Positions 1 to 7,292 of a stretch of DNA of 23,962 nucleotides are shown in pieces. The DNA comes from Pseudomonadota bacterium. GTDB lineage: Bacteria; Bdellovibrionota; Oligoflexia; Oligoflexales; Oligoflexaceae. The notes below the pieces were generated by a model. That model was not told the DNA's origin and ran no database searches. It was given only the letters and a program-made list of their open reading frames with translations. The position numbers were made by a program, and so were the translations under genes. Location: the NCBI GenBank assembly GCA_029556045.1, contig JAKQGS010000427.1, positions 1 through 23,962 on the forward strand. The letters run 5' to 3'. Position 1 is the stretch's first letter. Each line of letters begins with the position of its first letter.

Positions 1-1
1 G

Positions 2-127
2 AACATGTTTGCAAAACTAAAACAGATGCGGGCCTTTGCTACCAGGTACGACAAGCTTAAGAGAAACTACGAGGGCATGACAGCCATGGCCTGCAGTGTT
101 TTATGGGCCAAAGTTTTGAGAAATTGA
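2..127 (+). pseudogene. IS5-family transposase, C-terminal end (cut by window start)
   Basis: Forty-one codons are open from the window edge to a TGA at 125-127. The translation contains MFAKLKQMRAFATRYDKLKR, then NYEGMTAMACSVLWAKVL. This is the C-terminal helix that follows the catalytic glutamate in DDE transposases of the IS5 group (family pattern: RxFxxLKxxRxxATRYDKLxRNY). Only the tail is visible, so I cannot tell whether the complete element upstream is intact. The gene reads towards the ruv cluster. Assignment to the IS5 superfamily is secure in outline; the subgroup is not. Confidence 0.8.
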
Positions 128-137
128 TTACAGGCCC
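122..137. repeat. candidate right terminal inverted repeat of the IS element
   Basis: The stretch AATTGATTACAGGCCC overlaps and follows the transposase stop codon. It is placed and composed like an IS5-type right end, with its outer tip at GGCCC. It is followed by TAA and lies against the palindrome CCTAATTAGG (136-145), which could reflect a TA or TNA target. The left end is outside the window, so neither the repeat nor the duplication can be verified here. Confidence 0.3.
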
Positions 138-160
138 TAATTAGGTTTAAAAAATCCATG

Positions 161-197
161 GCCTGCCGTTGTACATTGACGGCAGGCTTTTTCTTTT
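161..197 (+). terminator. Rho-independent terminator
   Basis: A perfect 9-bp stem, GCCTGCCGT (161-169) and ACGGCAGGC (179-187), encloses a 9-nt loop. It is followed directly by TTTTTCTTTT. The terminator lies just outside the IS end and stops readthrough from the transposase, or from a host gene upstream of the insertion, before the ruv cluster. Confidence 0.85.
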
Positions 198-258
198 CAT
201 AGAATATACGCAGCTTTATATCCTCAAATTGCGAAAATGTGACGATGGTGGTGCCCTG

Positions 259-831
259 ATGGCGGAAATGGCGTCTGGCAAGTCTGAAATAAGGAAAGGC
301 GTCGGAAAGAAAATTTTCCTCGTCAATCGGGATTTTCAGTTGCGTTATACGGGAGCGGCGGTGATCGTAGGACTAACCTCCACGATGCTGACAATTTTTT
401 TGATCCTTTTTCCACTCTATCGCTTTGAAATTCTGCGAATTCCAAAGTTTCTTCCACTGCCAATCCTTTTAATCATGGCCATGGCCGCGGTTGTGAATAT
501 CTCCCTTGTGGGGATGATGGGTATCATCATCACCCATAAAATGGCAGGTCCCATGTACAGCATGGTCAGACACATCCGCCGCATTGAATCAGGGATCTGG
601 AACGGGCAGATGCGCCTGCGGAAGGGTGATGAATTGGGCTATGTTGTGCGTAATTTTAATGACATGATTGAGAGCCTGGGACGAATAGCCAAGACTGATC
701 TGGAGTCACTGGATCGCATTCTGGCCAACCTTGAGCAATCCAGCGTTGACTCAGCCTCCCTGGAATCTGCCCGGCGCGACTTGCAGGATCTGCGCGAAAC
801 CATAGCCAAACGTATTGCATCCGAACGATAG
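259..831 (+). CDS. HAMP-domain inner-membrane protein of unknown role
   Basis: This is a 190-residue protein. The start at 259 (MAEMASG) is preferred over upstream codons because those overlap the terminator hairpin; GGTGGTG lies a few bases before it. A basic N-terminus is followed by a hydrophobic segment at about residues 30-54 and a second at about 64-90. A HAMP-like linker follows (HKMAGPMYSMVRHIRRIESG, then RKGDELGYVVRNFNDMIESL), and then a charged, coiled-coil-like tail. There is no kinase, cyclase or methyl-accepting module after the HAMP region, so it is a stand-alone HAMP protein. It ends 20 nt before ruvA, in the place where ruvC often sits, and is probably co-transcribed with ruvAB. 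Function is unknown; a role in signal relay or envelope sensing is only inference. Confidence 0.8.
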   Translation: MAEMASGKSEIRKGVGKKIFLVNRDFQLRYTGAAVIVGLTSTMLTIFLILFPLYRFEILRIPKFLPLPILLIMAMAAVVNISLVGMMGIIITHKMAGPMYSMVRHIRRIESGIWNGQMRLRKGDELGYVVRNFNDMIESLGRIAKTDLESLDRILANLEQSSVDSASLESARRDLQDLRETIAKRIASER

Positions 832-854
832 AAGAAAGCCGAGGCTCCCTCATG

Positions 855-1580
855 ATGATCGAAAAACTAAAGGGTATTTACGATGTTGCGCTACCCAATG
901 GCTTGATTCTGGACGTGCAGGGGGTGGGCTACGGTGTGGAAATGCCTCTTTCCGCGCTCTGTGCATTGCCGCCAATTGGCACGCCAATGCAGGTCTGGAC
1001 ATATACTTATGTCCGCGAGGATGCGATTAAGCTTTATGGGTTCCTCACCTATGAAGACCGCTATATCTTTGAAGTTTTGATCAGTCTGAATGGAGTTGGC
1101 CCTAAGATTGCCCTGGCAATTCTCAGTACCTTGGATTTAAACGCCATAAAATTGGCTGTTGCCAAAGGGAGTCCGGAAGTGTTTGAGGTCGTGCCTGGCA
1201 TAGGGGCGCGCATGGCAGAAAAAATCATCGTGGAGATGAAATCCAAAATGCGTCGCCTGGCAACCTTGCACCATCAGGGAGCAAGCAGTCAGGAGGCTCA
1301 ACGTTTTGGAGCCGAAGATTTTTCAGGGATTGATGCTCCTCAATTGGAAGGAGGGCTCCATCCTGTCATGGAAGATCTTCGTTCCGCACTGGAAAACCTC
1401 GGATTTCGCGATAAGGCGGTCAATGGAGTTCTGCAAAAACTCCAGATTGACCATGGTGATCGGGACTTCCAGTTTTTGATGAGGCTTGCCTTGAAAGAGC
1501 TGGGTGGCGTTCGTGTTGGGGACCGGTCGGCAGGAGAGAATAGGAAAACTCATGACCAATATTCAGATACAACGCGTTAA
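855..1580 (+). CDS. ruvA: Holliday junction branch migration protein RuvA
   Basis: RuvA binds four-way DNA junctions as a tetramer and loads the RuvB motor for branch migration during recombinational repair. The N-terminal OB-fold opens with MIEKLKGIYDVALPNGLILD, followed by GVGYGVEMP. Two helix-hairpin-helix motifs follow: LNGVGPKIALAIL and VPGIGARMAEKII. The C-terminal RuvB-binding three-helix domain is recognisable at DLRSALENLGFRDKAV. I chose the second of two tandem ATGs (852, 855) because family members begin MIxxLxG; GAGG lies just upstream. At 241 residues it is longer than the usual ~200 because of the linker and a roughly 20-residue tail that runs into ruvB. The overlap with ruvB implies coupled translation. 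Confidence 0.96.
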   Translation: MIEKLKGIYDVALPNGLILDVQGVGYGVEMPLSALCALPPIGTPMQVWTYTYVREDAIKLYGFLTYEDRYIFEVLISLNGVGPKIALAILSTLDLNAIKLAVAKGSPEVFEVVPGIGARMAEKIIVEMKSKMRRLATLHHQGASSQEAQRFGAEDFSGIDAPQLEGGLHPVMEDLRSALENLGFRDKAVNGVLQKLQIDHGDRDFQFLMRLALKELGGVRVGDRSAGENRKTHDQYSDTTR

Positions 1581-2619
1581 AATCGATATAGAAAAACAGA
1601 CCGAAGTGGAACGCCTGACGACGCCGGCACTGCGTACAGAAGAGGGTGAACTGCAGTCAGAGGCCAATTTGCGGCCATCCCGCTTTGACGACTATCCGGG
1701 ACAGGATCGCGTTAAAGAAAATCTCAAAGTTTACGTTGCCGCCTCCCGCAAGCGAGGGAAAACTTTGGACCACGTCTTGTTGCATGGACCTCCCGGACTG
1801 GGAAAAACCACGCTTGCCAAGATCATTGCCAATGAATTGCACGTGCCATTCTATCAAACCAGCGGGCCATCCATCGAAAAACCGGGCGACCTCGCCGGAA
1901 TCCTCGCGGGCATTGAAAGTGGCGGCGTTCTGTTCATTGATGAGATTCATCGACTTTCAATCATGGTGGAAGAGGTCCTGTATTCCGCTATGGAAGACTT
2001 TCACATTGATATCGTGGTTGGGCAGGGGCCAACCGCCAGAACGGTGAAAATGCCGATCAATCCATTTACCCTGGTGGGGGCCACTACGCGGGTATCATTG
2101 TTATCGGCACCTCTTTTGAGCCGGTTTGGCATCCAGGAGAGGCTGGAGTTTTATGATGCCCAATCCCTCGCGCGGATACTTCAAAGAAGTTCCGCCATAT
2201 GGGGAGTCCATTTGGAACCGGATGGGGCCATGGAATTAGCGAGTCGGTCTCGGGGTACGCCGCGTATTGCCAATCGCCTGCTGCGTCGCGTGCGTGATTT
2301 CGCGGACTTTCATGGGCTGGATCATCTCGGGCGGGATATCGTCAATACCACCCTGGATCGTTTGGAAATCGATGCCAGGGGGCTCGATCGTATGGATCGT
2401 AAGATCCTGGTCGTGATCCGGGATCGTTACAATGGCGGGCCAGTGGGAATTGAGACACTGGCAGCCACCGTCGGGGAAGAAAAGGCAACCATCGAAGAAG
2501 TCTATGAACCATACTTGGTGCATCAGGGATTTTTGACCCGCAGCCCGCGAGGGCGAGAGCTTTCGCAAATGGGGCAGGATCATCTCATGAAATTTGATAC
2601 CCACGACCTTTTCACATAA
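1552..2619 (+). CDS. ruvB: Holliday junction branch migration ATPase RuvB
   Basis: RuvB is the hexameric AAA+ motor that drives branch migration with RuvA. The translation has the family entry RPSRFDDYPGQDRVKENL, Walker A GPPGLGKTT (Lys85), Walker B FIDEIHRL (Asp130, Glu131), sensor 1 GATTR, the arginine-finger/sensor 2 region SRGTPRIANRLLRRVRDFA, and the C-terminal winged helix containing GPVGIETLA and GFLTRSPRGRE. The frame stays open upstream to 1504, but the ATG at 1552 has a purine-rich ribosome site (AGGAGAGAATAGG) and gives 355 residues, close to family length. It overlaps the end of ruvA by 29 nt. No ruvC is next to the pair. Confidence 0.97.
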   Translation: MTNIQIQRVKIDIEKQTEVERLTTPALRTEEGELQSEANLRPSRFDDYPGQDRVKENLKVYVAASRKRGKTLDHVLLHGPPGLGKTTLAKIIANELHVPFYQTSGPSIEKPGDLAGILAGIESGGVLFIDEIHRLSIMVEEVLYSAMEDFHIDIVVGQGPTARTVKMPINPFTLVGATTRVSLLSAPLLSRFGIQERLEFYDAQSLARILQRSSAIWGVHLEPDGAMELASRSRGTPRIANRLLRRVRDFADFHGLDHLGRDIVNTTLDRLEIDARGLDRMDRKILVVIRDRYNGGPVGIETLAATVGEEKATIEEVYEPYLVHQGFLTRSPRGRELSQMGQDHLMKFDTHDLFT

Positions 2620-2629
2620 GAGGCATTCG

Positions 2630-4321
2630 TTGAGCGCAGCCACCGATGAGGCTCTGAATCAAACATTAAAAAACCTGGCTCTCAACGTGAATTCCAGCGT
2701 TCGCGTCTATGAAAAGCGTCAGATTGAGGCGACGTTTGCCTTTGGCCTGAAATCACAGGAAGACATCGAGGCCGAGGTTGATGATCATACCCTGCCGAAA
2801 GCTTATCAGGTCGATGCCTATTTTGTTTTCCCCCCACAGATGAATGTGAGTCCGGAATCCTATCCCATTGAAAAATTCTATCGGGATCTGAAATCCTATA
2901 TCAGTTTCCGGGAGCCACGCCTGTCCTATAACGAGATGATCGGTAAGGGAGGCACTTCCGATGATGCTCCTATTTCGGTCATACGAAAATATATCGAGTC
3001 GATGCGACAGGGGACTATTGCGGGACCTCCTGACGCAGCCATCGAAGAAGCCCGACTGTTTGGCTGTGCCTTTTACAGTTACTTTACCCGGCGCACCTCC
3101 AAACTGGCGGATCAATTGGAGCGGCATGTGCGACGGGCCAAACGCAGCCGCCATCGCAAAAATGAAAAAGTTCATACCACTCTCAGTCTGGTCGCGAAAA
3201 CCGTGATGAAAGGGCATCGCCTTTTAACGGCTTGGCGGGAACTTGAAAAGATGGCAAATGATCTCCCCGAGAACTTTTTGGTGACCCTGCGGGATGAATT
3301 AGCCATCGTCCATGAGTATTGTTATTACATTTTTCGCGATGGTGTATTTAACCTGCTCAAGGCGCTCATGATGTTTGAAGACTTTCGTGACTTTCCGGAG
3401 GGTAACCGGCTCCGCATGAAGTTGATGGCCATGACCCGCTACTCCCGTATAGTGGCCAAACATTATGACTTCTGGTGGCTGGATTCGCGCTCTGATCGCA
3501 AGGATCGCGAGCGCTTTCTATTTTGGCGCGGCATTTTGAAGAGACGGGTATGGAGTTCTCTCTATTTAAATACCCGGACCAAACCGCTGTTTTCAGTGCA
3601 GCGGCAATTGGGAGCCATGATTGCCGCGGCTTTTGCCGGTGCCTGGGCGGTAACCATCGAGTTATTCATTCGCTTGAACGCCAAAATTGTGAATCCCACC
3701 AGCCTACGGGGCTGGAGTTTAGTGTTGATTGTGGCAATCCTGACGTTTGCCTATGTATTAAAGGACCGTATCAAAGAGTTAGGGCGAGGGTATTTTCGCG
3801 GTGGATTTCTGATCCACATCCCCGACAACAGCGAAAAGGTTTTTTTTAGAACCCACATGAAAGAACGACCATATGTGGCTGTCGGTACCGCCCAGGAAAC
3901 CGCTTCCTATGTGCCCTTCGCGCGTTTGCCGCGGGATATTTTGGGCAAACTGCAGGAATTTGATTTTGAATTGTCGGAAGAACATTCGTCACCGCGAAAT
4001 GTCATCTATTACCGCAAGCGTTTTTTTCTGGACTACTCGGCGTTATCTTACCTTAAAAAGAAGGTCACCGTGGTGCACGACATGGTGCGGTTGAATATCA
4101 GCTCGTTTTTGAGCGGTCTTGATGTGCCGACCCACCAGTTTTTGGTGCAGGAAAAAAATGGCAAAATCGAAGAGGTGTTGTCCACCAAAGTCTATTACGT
4201 GGATCTTGTGCTTAAAATTAACGCCATGCTGCAGGATCACGTTGTAACACCCGCACAGTACAAGTATTTTAGGTTGGTCCTGACCAAAAAAGGCCTCCTA
4301 CGCATCGAAGCCCTGATATAA
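2630..4321 (+). CDS. unrecognised 563-residue membrane protein
   Basis: I do not recognise a family. TTG at 2630 is the preferred start: AAGAGG lies six bases before it and it begins right after the ruvB stop. The frame is open back to a weaker TTG at 2594 inside ruvB. The protein has a long soluble, helix-rich N-terminal half with clusters of basic residues (RRAKRSRHRK). Two hydrophobic segments follow at about residues 328-349 and 362-378, then a C-terminal ~180-residue soluble domain rich in aromatic and basic residues. It has no signal peptide, so the two-helix hairpin probably anchors large cytoplasmic domains. It sits between ruvB and uppP with short gaps and is likely in the same transcript. 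It contains no nucleotide-binding or catalytic motif that I can identify. Confidence 0.8.
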   Translation: MSAATDEALNQTLKNLALNVNSSVRVYEKRQIEATFAFGLKSQEDIEAEVDDHTLPKAYQVDAYFVFPPQMNVSPESYPIEKFYRDLKSYISFREPRLSYNEMIGKGGTSDDAPISVIRKYIESMRQGTIAGPPDAAIEEARLFGCAFYSYFTRRTSKLADQLERHVRRAKRSRHRKNEKVHTTLSLVAKTVMKGHRLLTAWRELEKMANDLPENFLVTLRDELAIVHEYCYYIFRDGVFNLLKALMMFEDFRDFPEGNRLRMKLMAMTRYSRIVAKHYDFWWLDSRSDRKDRERFLFWRGILKRRVWSSLYLNTRTKPLFSVQRQLGAMIAAAFAGAWAVTIELFIRLNAKIVNPTSLRGWSLVLIVAILTFAYVLKDRIKELGRGYFRGGFLIHIPDNSEKVFFRTHMKERPYVAVGTAQETASYVPFARLPRDILGKLQEFDFELSEEHSSPRNVIYYRKRFFLDYSALSYLKKKVTVVHDMVRLNISSFLSGLDVPTHQFLVQEKNGKIEEVLSTKVYYVDLVLKINAMLQDHVVTPAQYKYFRLVLTKKGLLRIEALI

Positions 4322-4331
4322 GGATTGTCGG

Positions 4332-5132
4332 ATGAACGAATCCAATGTGCTCTATTCCATCGTTTTGGGAATCGTGCAGGGAATTGGCGAGTTTCTGCCG
4401 ATTTCCAGCTCCGGCCATCTGGTGGTGGTATCGTCGGTAATGGACGGCAAGCCACTGCCGTTATCCCTGAACATCGCCCTGCATATTGGCACCCTGGCGG
4501 CCGTGCTGATTTATTTCTGGCGTGACTGGCTGAATCTGGCTCTTCGTCTCCTGGGGCGCGTGACGCGGAGGGAAAAAAGTTTCGAATCGGATATTCTGTT
4601 TCCCATATTAATTATCGGCACCATTCCCGCGGCGATTGTTGGGCTGGCTTGGGAAAAGGAAATTGAAGCGATATTTCATAACCCCGTTTCGGTAGCGGTC
4701 CCGCTGGCTTTGGTGGGAGTTTTGATTTGGTGGGGTGACGTCAGGTCTCCCTCCCGTAAAGTGATGACTGATCTCACCTATAGGGATGGGTTTTTGATTG
4801 GTGTCGCACAGGCCATGGCTTTAATCCCCGGAGTCTCCCGCAGCGGCATCACCATTTTATGCGGCAGAGTCTTATCGTATCGTAAGGAGGACGCCGCCAA
4901 ATTCTCATTCATGCTGGGAACCCCGGCCATGCTGGGGGCCGCCATTCTGGATGCTGACCAGATTATGCAAAGTCTGGCACAAGCCGACTTCTATGTGGGA
5001 ATTTTGGTGTCCATGGTGGTCGGATGTCTGGCAATCCGCTTTCTACTGAGTTTTTTGCGACGTTTTGGTTTTGGTGCTTTTGCCATTTACCGGCTGCTGC
5101 TGGCAGCGGTGATCCTGGCGGTCGCTCTATAG
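4332..5132 (+). CDS. uppP: undecaprenyl-diphosphatase UppP (BacA)
   Basis: UppP dephosphorylates undecaprenyl diphosphate so that the lipid carrier for peptidoglycan and O-antigen synthesis can be reused; loss or excess of it changes bacitracin sensitivity. The polytopic 266-residue protein has the two diagnostic motifs: GIGEFLPISSSGHLVV near residues 17-31, including Glu20 and His29, and PGVSRSG at 166-172 with Arg170. About eight hydrophobic segments are visible and the length is typical. AAGGAT lies upstream of the ATG. It starts 10 nt after the preceding gene, which indicates one operon. Confidence 0.96.
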   Translation: MNESNVLYSIVLGIVQGIGEFLPISSSGHLVVVSSVMDGKPLPLSLNIALHIGTLAAVLIYFWRDWLNLALRLLGRVTRREKSFESDILFPILIIGTIPAAIVGLAWEKEIEAIFHNPVSVAVPLALVGVLIWWGDVRSPSRKVMTDLTYRDGFLIGVAQAMALIPGVSRSGITILCGRVLSYRKEDAAKFSFMLGTPAMLGAAILDADQIMQSLAQADFYVGILVSMVVGCLAIRFLLSFLRRFGFGAFAIYRLLLAAVILAVAL

Positions 5133-5191
5133 GATGGTGTAGCTCGAGGAGGGACGATAGTTTCGGAAGGGGACGATTTATTCGGTGGCGC

Positions 5192-5467
5192 TTAAGAAGG
5201 ATTTTTACGAGGACCACCTAATAGCCTCAATACGAATCCAATCAAGCCAAACGCAAGGCTAACTCCCGCGAGCAACAGCATCCAGATACCAACGATGGGG
5301 AGTGTGGCAATGCCAACGGCTTTCGCCACAAAGCTCATGCCTGGAGCTGATGGATTTTGCCACTTTTTGATCAACCGATCCCGCACGATTCGGTGTTCTT
5401 GCTCCAGGGATGCCGCACGTTTGGACTTCAGTTCGTCTTCTTCACATACAACTTGCGACACGATCAT
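5192..5467 (-). CDS. small single-pass membrane protein, unknown function
   Basis: This is a 91-residue protein on the strand opposite to its neighbours. The first ~40 residues are hydrophilic and charged (CEEDELKSKRAASLEQEHRI). They are followed by one or two closely spaced hydrophobic stretches (AVGIATLPIVGIWMLLLAGV, then FGLIGFVLRLL) and a short basic tail. On the minus strand AAGGGG lies just before the ATG, which supports real translation. It is convergent with uppP and divergent from the next small membrane gene. I recognise no family. Confidence 0.55.
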   Translation of the reverse strand: MIVSQVVCEEDELKSKRAASLEQEHRIVRDRLIKKWQNPSAPGMSFVAKAVGIATLPIVGIWMLLLAGVSLAFGLIGFVLRLLGGPRKNPS

Positions 5468-5631
5468 TTCCCCTTGTGATGAGCTTTGCTAAGGGTCTGA
5501 ATATGGCTGGAGTTCTGGAATGTTGCAAGGTTTTTTTCGGGTGGTTGGTCCAGGAATTGTCCCGCCATTCCGCCTGTTTTTTTCATCGAACTATGTTAGA
5601 TTAGGCCGCCTCTGAACCAACCGGAAAGGTG

Positions 5632-5886
5632 ATGCGAATCGTGCCTGTACCTGAACTCATCAAAGGAATCCGCCGTCTGGTGGCGATTGGCTTTATTATT
5701 TTGATATTATTGGGAAATTACTGGTTCATTCACATCGTAACCGGCCGCCACCCCGATCCCTGGGTGCAGACTGTTTTTGTGCTGATCATGCTGGGTTTGG
5801 TGGGGATTGGGTTTATTTGGGGCGTGTTATGGATTTATTCCTGGTTTCGTACATCCCCTGATGGGGTGGAGCCACCCGAAGAATGA
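5632..5886 (+). CDS. small two-helix membrane protein coupled to the XPB operon
   Basis: This 84-residue protein has hydrophobic segments at about residues 16-36 and 44-72, a short polar link between them and an acidic C-terminal tail (DGVEPPEE). GGAAAGG lies just upstream, so ATG 5632 is preferred over the GTG at 5629. Its stop overlaps the helicase start in an ATGA arrangement (5883-5886), the classic sign of translational coupling. No family is recognised. The coupling suggests a job linked to, or at least stoichiometric with, the helicase-nuclease pair, possibly membrane tethering; that is inference. Confidence 0.7.
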   Translation: MRIVPVPELIKGIRRLVAIGFIILILLGNYWFIHIVTGRHPDPWVQTVFVLIMLGLVGIGFIWGVLWIYSWFRTSPDGVEPPEE

Positions 5887-7292
5887 CAACGTCCGAATTT
5901 TCACCAACACCTGCAAGTCGACTCCGCTTTGAGCAAGGCACGCTGGTGCTGGAAGGTCTGGAAGCAAGCGCAGCGTCGCCCTGGCCTCAATTGAAATGGG
6001 ATGAGCGCACGGCCCGTTGGCGGGCCCCCGCCATGCTGTACCGGGATCTTGTGTGGGAATTTTACCAGAAGGGCCAAAGCCTGCAGGATGATGCACGAAT
6101 GTATCAAAAACTCCCCCTCACCCTTTTTAAACAGATCGTTCCCCGTGAGCATCAGTCATTAGCTCTCAAAGCCTGGCAGGATGCGGGATCCCGCGGTGTT
6201 GTGTGCTTGCCGACAGGGGCTGGCAAAACAATTCTGGCCGTGATGGCTATCGCTGCCAGCCAGCGACCGGCACTGGTGGTTGTGCCGACGATTGATCTTT
6301 TGCACCAGTGGCGCAAAGTCCTGGCCGAATATTTTCGGGGCAACATCGGGGCATTGGGGGGTGGAGAGCGTGTAGTGGAACCATTGACGGTGGCCACCTA
6401 CGATTCCGCCCTGCTCCTGATTGAACGGCTGGGGAACCAGTTTGGATTGATTGTTTTTGATGAATGCCACCACTTGCCGGCACCCCAATATCAGATGATA
6501 GCCCGGGCCGCTATTGCCCCATTCCGACTGGGGTTGTCCGCCACGCTGGAACGATCGGATGGACAGGAAACGGTGCTGTATGAGCTGCTGGGTTCGTTGG
6601 TTTATGAAGGTAAAATTCGCGAAATGGTGGCCCGGGTGCTGGCTCCATACGATGTGGTGAACCTGCAGGTGCCGATGACCGAGCGGGAATTTACCGCTTA
6701 TCAGGAGGCTCGCGGCCTGTACCTGGGATTTGTGCGTAAACACCGCATTTCATTTTCGGACAAAAATGGTTGGCTGGAATTTATTAAAAAGTCTGCGGTT
6801 ATGCCAGGCGGTAGAGAAGCGATGCGGGCCTATCGCGCCCAAAAGCGCTTAGCCCAGGCATCAGAGGCGAAAATACAAGAGGTTTGGAAAATCATCAGGG
6901 CCCATGAGGGCGATCGCATCATCATATTCACCGATGAAAATTCACTGGCTTATCGCATTGGTTGTGAATTGGCCTTGCCGGTGTTGACCCATCATACCAA
7001 ACCCAAAGAAAGAAAAGCCTTTTTGGCAGCCTTTCACAATGGTCAGATGGATATTCTGGTTACGTCAAAGGTTTTAAACGAGGGGGTTGATGTGCCGGAG
7101 GCCAGTATCGGTATCGTGGTATCCGGCAGTGGGGGTGTGCGAGAGCATGTGCAGAGGCTGGGACGGATATTGAGGCATCAACCAGGCAAGCGGGCAACCC
7201 TCTACGAGATCGTATCGAAGGGGACCAGCGAAGTGTATGTCAATCAACGACGCAGGCAACATCATGCTTACCAAAGATCTACTGAAATTTAA
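5883..7292 (+). CDS. XPB/Ssl2-family superfamily 2 DNA helicase (archaeal type)
   Basis: This is a 469-residue DNA-dependent ATPase/helicase, collinear with archaeal XPB. An N-terminal damage-recognition-like domain (residues ~15-80, including LKWDERTARWRAP and MLYRDLVWEFY) is followed by RecA domain 1 with Walker A LPTGAGKT (Lys115), the DECHH box (Asp193-His197) and motif III SATLERSDG. Next come a helical thumb-like insertion (~275-335) and RecA domain 2 with LNEGVDVPEA and motif VI QRLGRILR (424-431). The tail resembles the archaeal protein (YEIVSKGTSEVYVNQRRR). The archaeal RED motif appears here as RSD. The gene is coupled by ATGA to a small membrane protein and overlaps the DUF790 gene, matching the archaeal XPB-Bax1 gene pair. 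DNA repair with that nuclease is the likely role. Confidence 0.9.
   Translation: MTTSEFSPTPASRLRFEQGTLVLEGLEASAASPWPQLKWDERTARWRAPAMLYRDLVWEFYQKGQSLQDDARMYQKLPLTLFKQIVPREHQSLALKAWQDAGSRGVVCLPTGAGKTILAVMAIAASQRPALVVVPTIDLLHQWRKVLAEYFRGNIGALGGGERVVEPLTVATYDSALLLIERLGNQFGLIVFDECHHLPAPQYQMIARAAIAPFRLGLSATLERSDGQETVLYELLGSLVYEGKIREMVARVLAPYDVVNLQVPMTEREFTAYQEARGLYLGFVRKHRISFSDKNGWLEFIKKSAVMPGGREAMRAYRAQKRLAQASEAKIQEVWKIIRAHEGDRIIIFTDENSLAYRIGCELALPVLTHHTKPKERKAFLAAFHNGQMDILVTSKVLNEGVDVPEASIGIVVSGSGGVREHVQRLGRILRHQPGKRATLYEIVSKGTSEVYVNQRRRQHHAYQRSTEI

Noticed and set aside
6159..6743. 194-codon minus-strand frame inside the helicase
   Set aside because: Antisense shadow of a strongly supported gene; His/Gln-rich composition typical of such shadows.
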